NCBI RefSeq assembly: GCF_030812415.1
Contig: NZ_JAUSST010000007.1
Coordinates: 326,648-390,647 of the forward strand
Length of the DNA: 64,000 nt
Source: Paenibacillus harenae
Lineage (GTDB): Bacteria; Bacillota; Bacilli; Paenibacillales; Paenibacillaceae
Reading direction: 5' to 3'
Positions 53,572 to 61,398 of this stretch are shown piece by piece. Each line of letters begins with the position of its first letter. Within the stretch, counting starts at the first letter, position 1. Under the pieces are notes generated by a model. The model saw only the letters and a program-made list of their open reading frames with translations. It was not told the origin of the DNA and did no database searches. A program made the position numbers and the translations under genes.

Positions 53572-53609
53572 AAGAGGCGTTACAGGATTTGATTCCTGTA
53601 ACGCCTCTT
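53572..53609. terminator. Bidirectional terminator between convergent genes
   Basis: AAGAGGCGTTACAGGA (53572-53587) pairs with its full complement (53594-53609), a 16-bp stem and 6-nt loop, close to the ppc stop codon. Confidence 0.85.
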
Positions 53610-53622
53610 CTTATTTGTAGCA

Positions 53623-56427
53623 TTAGCCCGTATTACGAAGGCCTGCCGCAATTCCGTTGATTGTAAGGAGTACCTCGCGGAGCAGCTCGGGATCGTCTTG
53701 ATCGTCGGCACGCAATGCGCGAAGCTCCGTCAGCAATTGCACTTGCATGTAGCTGAGCGGATCGACGTACGGGTTGCGCAGACGGATCGATTCTTGAATG
53801 ACTGGCACGTTATCCAAAATTTCCGTTTGACCCGTAATGGCAAGAATCATCTCCGAAGTCAGCTTGTACTCTTGCTCGATTTGGACGAAGATGCGGTCGC
53901 GAATCGTTTTGTCCGAGATCATATCCGCATATTCCTTCGCGATCACAAGATCGGCCTTTGCCAGCGCCATTTGCAAATTGTCGATCAGCGTACGGAAGAA
54001 CGGGAACTTCTCGTACATCGTGCCAAGCGTCTTAAGCTTGTCTTTATCATCTCCTGCGTACTGCTTCAACGCCGTACCCGCCGCATACCATGCCGGCAGC
54101 AAGTAACGGCTTTGCGTCCATGCGAATACCCAAGGAATCGCACGCAAGTCTTCGAAACGATCGCTGTTCTTCCGCTTCGACGGACGAGAACCGATGTTCA
54201 GCTCGCCAACCTCAGGCAGCGGCGTCGATTCCTTGAAGTACGTCAAGAAGTCCGGATCGCGGAAGATCAGATCTTGGTACTTCGTAAGCGCCGTCTCGGA
54301 GATCGAACGGGCAATGTCATCCCACTCCGGTTCCGATTGCTGAGCTTGCTCCGGATATTTTGCCAGACGCGCCGCTGTGATGAGCGCCCAAGTCGCTTGC
54401 TCCAAGCTGCGGTAAGCGATGCCTTGCATCGAGTAACGGGAGGAGAGAACCTCGCCTTGCTCGGTAATCTTAATGCCGCCGCCCACCGTATGCGGAGGCT
54501 GTGCAAGGATGCTACGGTTCAGCGGCATGCCGCCGCGACCGAGTGCGCCGCCGCGTCCGTGGAAGAACTTCAGCTTCACGTCGTATTCCTTGCCGGCAGC
54601 CGTAATGTCGTTCAGCGCAACGCGCAACTCCCAGTTCGCTGTGACAACGCCGCCGTCTTTGTTGCTGTCGGAGTAACCAAGCATAATTTCATGCAGGTTG
54701 CCTCGTGCTTCAACCGCTTGACGATAGATCGGCATCTCGAACAGCTGCTTCATAATGCCAGGAGCTGCATGAAGGTCGTCAATCGTCTCGAACAATGGAA
54801 CGGATTGCAGCGTGCAGCGAACCGTGCCGTCCGATTCCTGGCGGAACAAGCCGACTTCCTTCGCGAACACCATAACCTCAAGCATATCGCTTGCCGCTTC
54901 CGTCATGCTGATCAGGTAGCTGGAAATACAGTTTACGCCGAATTCTTGCTGTGCGCGATAGATCGTATGGTATACGTCCAAGCATTCGCGCGTCGAAGCC
55001 GAGTAGTCCAGATGGCTGGACGTAAGCGGACGCGGATCGTTAAGCAAACGATGCAGCAGGTCCGACTTCTCATCTTCGGAAAGCGAAGCGTAATCGGAAA
55101 CGATATTCATTTTGGCCAAAATCTCGCTCATCGCGTTCTCGTGCTCTTGGCTATGCTGACGCACGTCAAGCGCCATCAGGTGGAAACCGAACAGCTCCAC
55201 TTGGCGAACAAGCGTAGCGACATTCGTGTCAGCTACATAATCGGCGAAGTGATGACGAAGGCTGCGGTCGATAACAAGCAGATCCTCGCGAAGCTCGTTC
55301 GGATGGTTGTAGCGCATCGCCGAGCCCTTCAGCGACTCGCCGCGCGTATTCGCGAGCTTCTCCAGCATGAAGCCAAGCTTGATGCGGTAAGGCTCTTTCG
55401 TATTTCTCCACAGGTCAACGCATTTCAGCTCGACATGCTCGCGGTCTAGTCTGATCGATTCAACCAGCTCATCGGACACTTGAACAAGGTTCGTGCTGAA
55501 GCTGAGTACATCCATCAGGCCGTTCAGCTTCTCTTCATACTTGCGGATCGCAAGCTGACGATGAAGCGTCAACGTCTCCCATGTTACCTTCGCGGTTACG
55601 GACGGGTTACCGTCACGGTCGCCGCCGATCCAAGAGCCGAAGCGCAGATAGTCAGGCACATGCCACTTCTCGTCCGGATAATATTTGCCCAGGCAGCGCT
55701 CCAGCTCTTCATAGACGCTAGGCAATACCTCGAATAACGTTTCGTCAAAATAGTACAGGCCGTTGCGCACTTCATCAATAACGGTAGGTTTGCGATCGCG
55801 CAGCTCGTCCGTTTGCCACAAAATAAGAACTTCGTTCGTCAGCTTCTCATGCAGCTTCTCGCGCTCGCGGAACGTAAGCGTAGGGTTGTCCAGCTCCATA
55901 ACGTCATTAGAGATACGCTTATGGATATCGAGCACCGCACGGCGCGTAGCTTCCGTCGGATGTGCCGTCATGACAAGTTCCAGCGAAATCCCGCTTAAAA
56001 TGTCTTGCACGTCTTCAATCGCGATGCCGCGTTCCTTCAACTCTTGAACCGCGCTTTCGATCGAGCCGCGTTGTACCGATTCGCCTGCCGATACCTCGTA
56101 GTCGCGTTTCCGTCTAATACGATGATTTTGCTCGGCAATGTTGACAAGCTGGAAGTAAATCGCGAACGCCCGAATAACCTGATGCCGGATTTCCGGGCTC
56201 AGGGACGAGATCGTTCCTTTAAATTGTTCGAATAACTCCGGCACGAATTCCGCGCGCAGCGCCTTGCTCGTCTCGCGGATTTGCTCGACGATCTCAAGCA
56301 GCTCTCGCCCGCCCTGGTGCACAAGCACTTCGCCAAGTATATTCCCTAGAAAACGGACATCCCGGCGCAGCAGATTGTTCGATTGCGGCCGATTGCCCGT
56401 CAATGTAGATGCTGATTGATCCGACAT
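53623..56427 (-). CDS. ppc: Phosphoenolpyruvate carboxylase
   Basis: A 934-residue enzyme that fixes bicarbonate onto phosphoenolpyruvate to give oxaloacetate, refilling the TCA cycle. Conserved segments are MTAHPTEATRRAVLDIH (catalytic His), FGSWIGGDRDGNPSV, LGYSDSNKDGG, FFHGRGGALGRGG, and the C-terminal GLRNTG for the allosteric site. Length is normal. The ATG has AGGAGG upstream. The leader contains three copies of a palindrome at 40-bp period, which could control this gene. Confidence 0.97.
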   Translation of the reverse strand: MSDQSASTLTGNRPQSNNLLRRDVRFLGNILGEVLVHQGGRELLEIVEQIRETSKALRAEFVPELFEQFKGTISSLSPEIRHQVIRAFAIYFQLVNIAEQNHRIRRKRDYEVSAGESVQRGSIESAVQELKERGIAIEDVQDILSGISLELVMTAHPTEATRRAVLDIHKRISNDVMELDNPTLTFREREKLHEKLTNEVLILWQTDELRDRKPTVIDEVRNGLYYFDETLFEVLPSVYEELERCLGKYYPDEKWHVPDYLRFGSWIGGDRDGNPSVTAKVTWETLTLHRQLAIRKYEEKLNGLMDVLSFSTNLVQVSDELVESIRLDREHVELKCVDLWRNTKEPYRIKLGFMLEKLANTRGESLKGSAMRYNHPNELREDLLVIDRSLRHHFADYVADTNVATLVRQVELFGFHLMALDVRQHSQEHENAMSEILAKMNIVSDYASLSEDEKSDLLHRLLNDPRPLTSSHLDYSASTRECLDVYHTIYRAQQEFGVNCISSYLISMTEAASDMLEVMVFAKEVGLFRQESDGTVRCTLQSVPLFETIDDLHAAPGIMKQLFEMPIYRQAVEARGNLHEIMLGYSDSNKDGGVVTANWELRVALNDITAAGKEYDVKLKFFHGRGGALGRGGMPLNRSILAQPPHTVGGGIKITEQGEVLSSRYSMQGIAYRSLEQATWALITAARLAKYPEQAQQSEPEWDDIARSISETALTKYQDLIFRDPDFLTYFKESTPLPEVGELNIGSRPSKRKNSDRFEDLRAIPWVFAWTQSRYLLPAWYAAGTALKQYAGDDKDKLKTLGTMYEKFPFFRTLIDNLQMALAKADLVIAKEYADMISDKTIRDRIFVQIEQEYKLTSEMILAITGQTEILDNVPVIQESIRLRNPYVDPLSYMQVQLLTELRALRADDQDDPELLREVLLTINGIAAGLRNTG

Positions 56428-56445
56428 ACTTGTTCCTCCTCAAAC

Positions 56446-56541
56446 TTTTGCGCATGCAAAACTTTCTTCGTAAGCGTAATTCCAGTTTTGCGAATGCAAA
56501 ACCAACTTCATAAGCATAATGTTCGTTTTGCGCACGCAAAA
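56446..56541. repeat. Three palindromes at 40-bp period in the ppc leader
   Basis: TTTTGCGCATGCAAAA (56446-56461), TTTTGCGAATGCAAAA (56486-56501) and TTTTGCGCACGCAAAA (56526-56541) are copies of TTTTGC-N4-GCAAAA whose starts are exactly 40 bp apart. The DNA between them is also repeated (CTTCGTAAGCGTAAT against CTTCATAAGCATAAT). The array lies between the candidate promoter and the ribosome site of ppc, so it is transcribed. It may be a set of operators or leader hairpins. Confidence 0.85.
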
Positions 56542-56561
56542 AGAAATGCTCTTTTGACTCG

Positions 56562-56589
56562 AATATAAACTTCTCTTATCATACTACAA
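56562..56589 (-). promoter_or_regulatory. Candidate promoter of ppc
   Basis: TTGTAG (56589-56584), a 16-nt spacer and TATATT (56567-56562) on the minus strand, just upstream of the repeat array. Confidence 0.5.
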
Positions 56590-56814
56590 AACGGAACAGG
56601 GTTGAAGCCCCTATCCGAATAGGTTCATGCCTGTTTATTTGCAATGTTCGGTGTTTGAATCCGGAACCGAGGGGCTAATGAAAAGGAATCCGGGCAATAA
56701 TTCCGAGGGATAGCATTAAAAACGGAGCAGCAGGCTTACTCCTCCCGTCTACCGCATTCCCTTAATTTGTTACATCAGATGGTTCTCTATCCTGGTGATC
56801 TATAAAAGCAAAAT
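56590..56814. other. Spacer between ppc and the tRNA terminators
   Basis: About 220 bp with no recognisable gene or RNA; the next features are the hairpin at 56815 and the repeated units. Confidence 0.4.
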
Positions 56815-56835
56815 AAGCCTTGATGATCAAGGCTT
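56815..56835 (-). terminator. Last hairpin downstream of the tRNA-Gly units
   Basis: AAGCCTTGA pairs with TCAAGGCTT around a 3-nt loop; on the minus strand TATTTTGCTTTT follows. A backup terminator for the tRNA array. Confidence 0.7.
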
Positions 56836-56994
56836 CGTACATTCGGAAATGATGAGCGTGTGATGGGAATACTCAACTTTTCGTCTAAAAGCGTTTATTC
56901 GCTTTGTCCTGTCGAAAAGTTGACACTCAGCCTTAACGGTCGGTCGAACCCACGCCTGTAGCGTGTGGGAATTCTCTCCCCTCTTTGTCTCCAT

Positions 56995-57022
56995 AACAAA
57001 AAAAGAACCCTATCAGGTTCTT
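56995..57022 (-). terminator. Terminator in repeat unit 1
   Basis: AAGAACC/GGTTCTT stem (57003-57022) followed on the minus strand by a run of seven or more T. Confidence 0.7.
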
Positions 57023-57202
57023 GTCGTTTCGTTATGGAGCGGGTGATGGGAATACTCAACTTTTCGTCTAAAAGCGTTTATTCGCTTTGTCCTGTCGAAA
57101 AGTTGACGCTCGACCTTGACGGCTTGCTTCGCTCAGCCTTAACGGTCGGTCGAACCCACGCCTGTAGCGTGTGGGAATTCTCTCCCCTCTTTGTCTCCAT
57201 AA

Positions 57203-57227
57203 CAAAAAAGAACCCTATCAGGTTCTT
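57203..57227 (-). terminator. Terminator after tRNA-Gly(TCC)
   Basis: AAGAACC (57208-57214) pairs with GGTTCTT (57221-57227), with a T run on the minus strand. It begins 12 nt after the tRNA 3' end and ends the second tRNA array. Confidence 0.8.
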
Positions 57228-57239
57228 GTCGTTTCGTTA

Positions 57240-57313
57240 TGGAGCGGGTGATGGGAATCGAACCCACGCTATTAGCTTGGAAGGCTAAAGTTCTACCATT
57301 GAACTACACCCGC
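57240..57313 (-). tRNA. tRNA-Gly (TCC)
   Basis: A cloverleaf reads on the minus strand: acceptor GCGGGTG/CACCCGC, anticodon loop CTTCCAA (anticodon TCC), T arm GTGGGTTCGATTCCCAT, encoded CCA. Last of four tRNAs in this array; 3'-end copies lie downstream. Confidence 0.96.
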
Positions 57314-57321
57314 AAACAAAA

Positions 57322-57398
57322 TGGTCGGGATGACACGATTTGAACATGCGACCCCCTGGTCCCAAACCAGGTGCTCTACCAAGCTGAGCTACATCCCG
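57322..57398 (-). tRNA. tRNA-Pro (TGG)
   Basis: Acceptor CGGGATG/CATCCCG, anticodon stem CCTGG/CCAGG with loop TTTGGGA (anticodon TGG), encoded CCA. Confidence 0.96.
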
Positions 57399-57428
57399 AA
57401 TTAAGTGAAACTTGCAATTGAGTAAAGA

Positions 57429-57505
57429 TGGCGCGGCCTAAGAGATTCGAACTCCTGACCTTTTGATTCGTAGTCAAACGCTCTATCCAGCTGAGCTAAG
57501 GCCGC
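57429..57505 (-). tRNA. tRNA-Arg (ACG)
   Basis: Acceptor GCGGCCT/AGGCCGC, anticodon loop CTACGAA (anticodon ACG, read as ICG after modification), T loop GTTCGAATC, encoded CCA. Confidence 0.96.
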
Positions 57506-57512
57506 AATCTTA

Positions 57513-57587
57513 TGGAGCGGAAGACGGGAATCGAACCCGCGACCCTCGCCTTGGCAAGGCGATGCTCTACCGCTGAGCCACTTCCGC
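57513..57587 (-). tRNA. tRNA-Gly (GCC)
   Basis: Acceptor GCGGAAG/CTTCCGC, anticodon stem TCGCC/GGCGA with loop TTGCCAA (anticodon GCC), encoded CCA. First gene of the four-tRNA array. Confidence 0.96.
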
Positions 57588-57728
57588 ACGTTGTTTCGTC
57601 AGCCGTTTCTGTTAGTTATCATCGCGGCGACAAGTAATAATATATCACTCAGAGAAACAGATTGCAAGTGTTTTTTAAGAAAAACTTCAACTTTTTTTGA
57701 AACAGCTGAAATCCGATGCTCTACCCTC

Positions 57729-57770
57729 AAAAAAAGTAAATAAAGCCGTGTTCCACTGAGGAAGCACGGC
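57729..57770 (-). terminator. Terminator of the iron-type ABC ATPase gene
   Basis: GCCGTG...CACGGC stem (57745-57754 with 57760-57770, one bulge) followed on the minus strand by TTTATTTACTTTTTTT. Confidence 0.8.
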
Positions 57771-57784
57771 CTTCAATTATAGAG

Positions 57785-58639
57785 CTAGGCGCCAGCAGCA
57801 GCCATAACCACTTCCGGCTCTGAACGGCCCATCATCACTTTATCCGCAGTCGGCTGAGCGGCAAGCGCGAACGGCAAGCACAGCGGTACGCCTGAACGCG
57901 GATCCGGTACGATATCTGCCTCGATATTGAACACTTCGCGCATAATCTCCGGCGTTATGACTTCAATCGGCGAACCTTCGCCTACAACCTTGCCCGTCTT
58001 GATCGCAATCATATGATGCGCATACCGCGACGCATGATTCAGATCATGGACAACCATTACGACCGTACGATTGTTATATTCATTGAGCTTCTGCAGCAAA
58101 TGAAGCACTTCAAGCTGATGCGCCATATCGAGGAATGTCGTCGGCTCGTCAAGGAACAAAATATCGGTCTCTTGAGCCAAAGCCATGGCGATCCAAGCAC
58201 GCTGGCGCTGACCGCCGGATAGATGATCGACCGGTCGATCGGCGAATTCGGACATGCCCGTCGCTTCGACCGCCCATTGCACGATCTCCCGATCCTGCTT
58301 TGTCATCGAGCCGAAGCCCTTCTGATAAGGAAAGCGGCCGTACGAGACAAGCTCGGATACCGTTAGGCCGTCGGGTGCGGTAGGATTTTGCGGGAGAATG
58401 GCAAGCTGTTTCGCCACATCCTTCGTCGATTGCTTATGAATGGATTTGCCGTCTAGAAGTACATTGCCTTTGGATGGAATCATAATGCGGGCCATCGTCT
58501 TCAGGATCGTCGATTTGCCGGAGCCGTTCGCTCCAACAAGCGCCGTAATTTTCCCTTGAGGAATTGCAATGTTTAAATCTTGAACGATGAGACGATCATC
58601 ATAAGCAATGTCGAGATTCGAAGTCGTAAGACGAATCAT
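57785..58639 (-). CDS. Siderophore-type ABC transporter ATPase (FecE/YusV-like)
   Basis: A 284-residue ATPase with Walker A GANGSGKST, the Q loop LAILPQNP, signature LSGGQRQRAW, Walker B ILFLDEPTTFLD and switch His VVHDLNHASRY. The sequence type is FecE/FhuC, which powers uptake of ferric siderophores. Two Fur-box palindromes lie upstream (58716-58757), so iron repression is likely. No permease or binding protein is encoded beside it; it may serve several importers, as YusV does in B. subtilis (inference). The last 40 residues are an unusual Ala/Met-rich tail. Confidence 0.93.
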   Translation of the reverse strand: MIRLTTSNLDIAYDDRLIVQDLNIAIPQGKITALVGANGSGKSTILKTMARIMIPSKGNVLLDGKSIHKQSTKDVAKQLAILPQNPTAPDGLTVSELVSYGRFPYQKGFGSMTKQDREIVQWAVEATGMSEFADRPVDHLSGGQRQRAWIAMALAQETDILFLDEPTTFLDMAHQLEVLHLLQKLNEYNNRTVVMVVHDLNHASRYAHHMIAIKTGKVVGEGSPIEVITPEIMREVFNIEADIVPDPRSGVPLCLPFALAAQPTADKVMMGRSEPEVVMAAAGA

Positions 58640-58715
58640 TAGACATGCACGCTCCTTCCGCTGCCTGGTTCAGGCTATATCTCAATATAAATAATTAGCG
58701 TTATTAGGTAAAATG

Positions 58716-58757
58716 TGATAACGATTATCACTACGTAAATAATGATAATGGTTATCA
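58716..58757. promoter_or_regulatory. Two Fur boxes
   Basis: TGATAACGATTATCA (58716-58730) and TGATAATGGTTATCA (58743-58757) each match the 7-1-7 Fur consensus TGATAATNATTATCA with one or two differences. Their starts are 27 bp apart. They lie 77-118 bp upstream of the ATPase start. Confidence 0.9.
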
Positions 58758-58862
58758 CTGACAATGTCAATGTCTTTCTTTCATCAAACCTTCACTCTGT
58801 CTTCATACAAAGCAAAGGATGTGACCGTTCTATGACGGCCACATCCTCCCCTTACCGTAAAC

Positions 58863-61313
58863 TTACCATTTCAGCTTATTGCCGAATACGAGCGCATTGC
58901 TTATAAGTCGTCCCGGAGCGGTAATGATTTCGCCTTGGGCATATAGACCTGAGGAAGCCCCGCCGTCCAAGTTCATCGCTTGCTGAGCGCCGAGCGCGAC
59001 CATAATCTGGCCCCACTGCTTGATCGTTGCAGCTCCAACCGTCGCGAGAACAATCGATCCGTCCTTTTTCACGAGAATCGCGCTTCTGGTTGCCGAATCG
59101 GTTAAGATCCTCGGGCTGCTGAACCCTTCCGGAGCCGGATTGACTGTCAGCTTCCCGTTCGTGACAAGGCGCGGTCCGGCAGCAACTGCCGTATGAACTC
59201 TGCTCCAACTGATCGCCTGTCCGGCCATATTCGTCATCGATATTTTATACTCGACTTTCGTACCGACTTTAAAGCGGTTAGCCAGCTTCTCCTCCGCTCC
59301 CGTATAGACGAGTACGTAGCCGTCTGACGGGATGTCGGCATTCGTGTTTTTGGTTATTTTCGTAACGATGCCTTTGCGAAGCGTAACCGCTGTTCCGAAG
59401 GCGAAGCCTATCTTAGCGCCACGCTTGGGCGTGAACATAATAGCCGAAGTCGAACCAGCGACGGGCGTCCGATTCACGAAGTAGGCGTACCAGTTGCTCG
59501 GGGACTGATAGGAGCCGTTCGTTCCTCCTAAAATCTTAACCCGCAGCGTATCCATCACAACCGTACCGTCCCAGGTGAAGCCGATCGCCGTGCCCGTATT
59601 GCCGATATGCTCGACCTTGCCTTCGGTAATCACGGTGCCGTACGGCTCAGGAATGCCGCCATAAGCTTCGAAGTAAGTTGCGTTAATCGCTGCTTCGGCG
59701 TTATAGGATTTGGCGATGCCGCTTAACTGCTGCACGACCCCGACTTTGCGGCTGGCTAACCCGACGGTCACGGGCATCCCTTTCGGAATGGCCACCGTTT
59801 GGACGGAATACGACTGATTGCCGACCTTCACTATCTTCAGCTCATGCTTGGTTTTGTGTGCCAAAGTGGCCGCTGTTACTTTGATCGGCAGCTTCAGCTC
59901 GCCTTTGTAGCCCTCTGTCGTTACGACGACAGAGATGTTTGTCGAGCCTACGGAGACAGTCGTAATCATGCCTTTCTCGTCGATGCGGGCAACGGCCGGA
60001 TTGCCCGAGGCATAGCTGACGGCGACGGGAGCTGACAGCTTCAGCTTGTCCGTGAGCAGGAGCCGCGCATGGAGCGGCAGCGAGATCGCCGCTGCCGCGT
60101 ACGTCACCGCGACGGACCGATAGGGGCCCGCCACGATTAGCTTATCGGCGGACGCGTAGGCGATCCGTCCGCCACCCAGCGCTGCAATGCCGCTGACTGG
60201 CAGCGCGGCATTGCCCTTATAGGTGTATGCGACTCGACCGGCAGAGCCGTCGATCGCATACACCGCGCCCGAGCGGGCGCCGGCGAGGATGACGCCGGCG
60301 CTAGCTCCAGGCGCTGACGCCGGCGCAGCAGCCGCAGGCGCCAGCGTCAACGCGGCGGGCGCGAAGCCGCCCGCCCCGGTGGCGCTCACGCGCCATGCTT
60401 CCGCGCCGGTATCCGCGCGGAAGGCCACGATGGCATTGCCGCTAAGCTCGGCGGCAACTGCCGTCTCTGCGCTGTCCGGGCCGGTAGCCATTACCGGCTC
60501 GGTCCAGCCCCCTGCCGCTGCGGCGGCGAGCTCGCGACTGAAGCGGACTGTGCCGTCCGCTTCATAGGCCGCTACCGCCTGCGGCGCAACAAGCACGACG
60601 CCGCCTCTACGATCGGCGGCTAGCTTCGCTCCCATGAGCGGCTTCTGAAGCGCCGCCTCCCACGTAATCGCTTCCCCCTGCACCGCATACAGCACACCGT
60701 TGCTGCCAATCGCATAAACGCCCTTCCCAGCCTCCACAATCGCAGTCACCGATACCTCCTTCGGAAGCAGCGCAGCTTTCTTCGCTCCATCCTTATCAAG
60801 CGATAAGATGGCGTTCTGATAAGCAAAATACGGCAATCCCCCGCCGTCAGTCACCGTCTTCGACGGCTGCAAATTTTCCGTTTTGCCCGAGAAATAATAA
60901 AGAGCCGCCTGTCCACCGACACCCGCGCTGTCATAAAGGTACAGCCTAGCACTCTTCCCGGCAACGTACATTTGCCCTTGTTTATTAACGGCTGGAGCCG
61001 AAAGATCCGTATAGGCATTCAACCGTTTAAGCGACCTTCCACTGCCGTCCAAGTAGTTGATCCAGCCGTTTGAAGCTACCGTGACCAGCTTGCCGGCTGC
61101 TATAAGTTGAGGCCCATACAGCGTACCGTCGCCTGCCTTACGCCAATACTCAATCTCCGGCTTAGCAACGTCCGCCGTTGCCGATGCCGCAATCGCCGCT
61201 TCTGGCTTCCCGGATTTACATAATAACGGTACGCTTCCCCCGCCGAACGTGCATCCTATCGCAACAGACAGCGCAATCGCGACTCCCCTTATCGTTCTTC
61301 TCTCTCTCGACAT
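58863..61313 (-). CDS. Large secreted protein with phosphodiester glycosidase domain
   Basis: An 816-residue exported protein. After a signal (GVAIALSVAIGCTFGGGSVP) come PQQ/propeller-like repeats (GQMYVAGKSARLYLYDSAG, GSNGVLYAVQGEAITWE), an Ala-rich GC-rich stretch (60060-60600), a Big_2-like Ig domain (AVSYASGNPAVARIDEKGMI), and a C-terminal NAGPA domain (INATYFEAYGGIPEPYGTVI, MNLDGGASSG). NAGPA domains cleave sugar phosphodiesters, for example in wall polymers. The ATG at 61313 has GGGAG 9 nt before it. A remnant of the same domain lies at 18997-19203. Confidence 0.85.
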   Translation of the reverse strand: MSRERRTIRGVAIALSVAIGCTFGGGSVPLLCKSGKPEAAIAASATADVAKPEIEYWRKAGDGTLYGPQLIAAGKLVTVASNGWINYLDGSGRSLKRLNAYTDLSAPAVNKQGQMYVAGKSARLYLYDSAGVGGQAALYYFSGKTENLQPSKTVTDGGGLPYFAYQNAILSLDKDGAKKAALLPKEVSVTAIVEAGKGVYAIGSNGVLYAVQGEAITWEAALQKPLMGAKLAADRRGGVVLVAPQAVAAYEADGTVRFSRELAAAAAGGWTEPVMATGPDSAETAVAAELSGNAIVAFRADTGAEAWRVSATGAGGFAPAALTLAPAAAAPASAPGASAGVILAGARSGAVYAIDGSAGRVAYTYKGNAALPVSGIAALGGGRIAYASADKLIVAGPYRSVAVTYAAAAISLPLHARLLLTDKLKLSAPVAVSYASGNPAVARIDEKGMITTVSVGSTNISVVVTTEGYKGELKLPIKVTAATLAHKTKHELKIVKVGNQSYSVQTVAIPKGMPVTVGLASRKVGVVQQLSGIAKSYNAEAAINATYFEAYGGIPEPYGTVITEGKVEHIGNTGTAIGFTWDGTVVMDTLRVKILGGTNGSYQSPSNWYAYFVNRTPVAGSTSAIMFTPKRGAKIGFAFGTAVTLRKGIVTKITKNTNADIPSDGYVLVYTGAEEKLANRFKVGTKVEYKISMTNMAGQAISWSRVHTAVAAGPRLVTNGKLTVNPAPEGFSSPRILTDSATRSAILVKKDGSIVLATVGAATIKQWGQIMVALGAQQAMNLDGGASSGLYAQGEIITAPGRLISNALVFGNKLKW

Positions 61314-61398
61314 TTCCTCATACTCCCTTAGTTCCAATATTGTTCCTAGTTATACAGAACTATATCGTCAGTCATATAAGAAAAATGAACAATAGAGT

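Larger units (their letters stand above)
56855..57241. repeat. Two tandem units with tRNA-Gly 3'-end copies
   Basis: Two units (about 56855-57037 and 57038-57241) are nearly identical. Each holds a partial tRNA-Gly 3' end (GTGATGGGAAT on the plus strand, as in the full tRNA at 57240), a nested hairpin (CAACTTTTCG...CGAAAAGTTG at 56874-56922 and 57057-57105, with AAAGCG/CGCTTT inside), a second hairpin (CCCACGC...GCGTGTGGG) and a terminator (AAGAACC...GGTTCTT). Unit 2 has an extra 23 bp near 57108-57130. The tRNA copies lack everything except the 3' tail. Confidence 0.85.

Noticed and set aside
53698..55449. A 583-codon open frame opposite ppc
   Set aside because: It is antisense to conserved ppc sequence and has no ribosome site or domain. 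Long shadow frames are common opposite such genes.
56446..56541. CRISPR array from the 40-bp repeats
   Set aside because: Only three units, spacers are themselves repeated, and no cas genes are nearby.
56881..57288. A 107-codon plus-strand gene over the tandem units
   Set aside because: It runs through hairpins, terminators and the tRNA-Gly 3' end; its repeats come from the DNA repeat and not from a protein.
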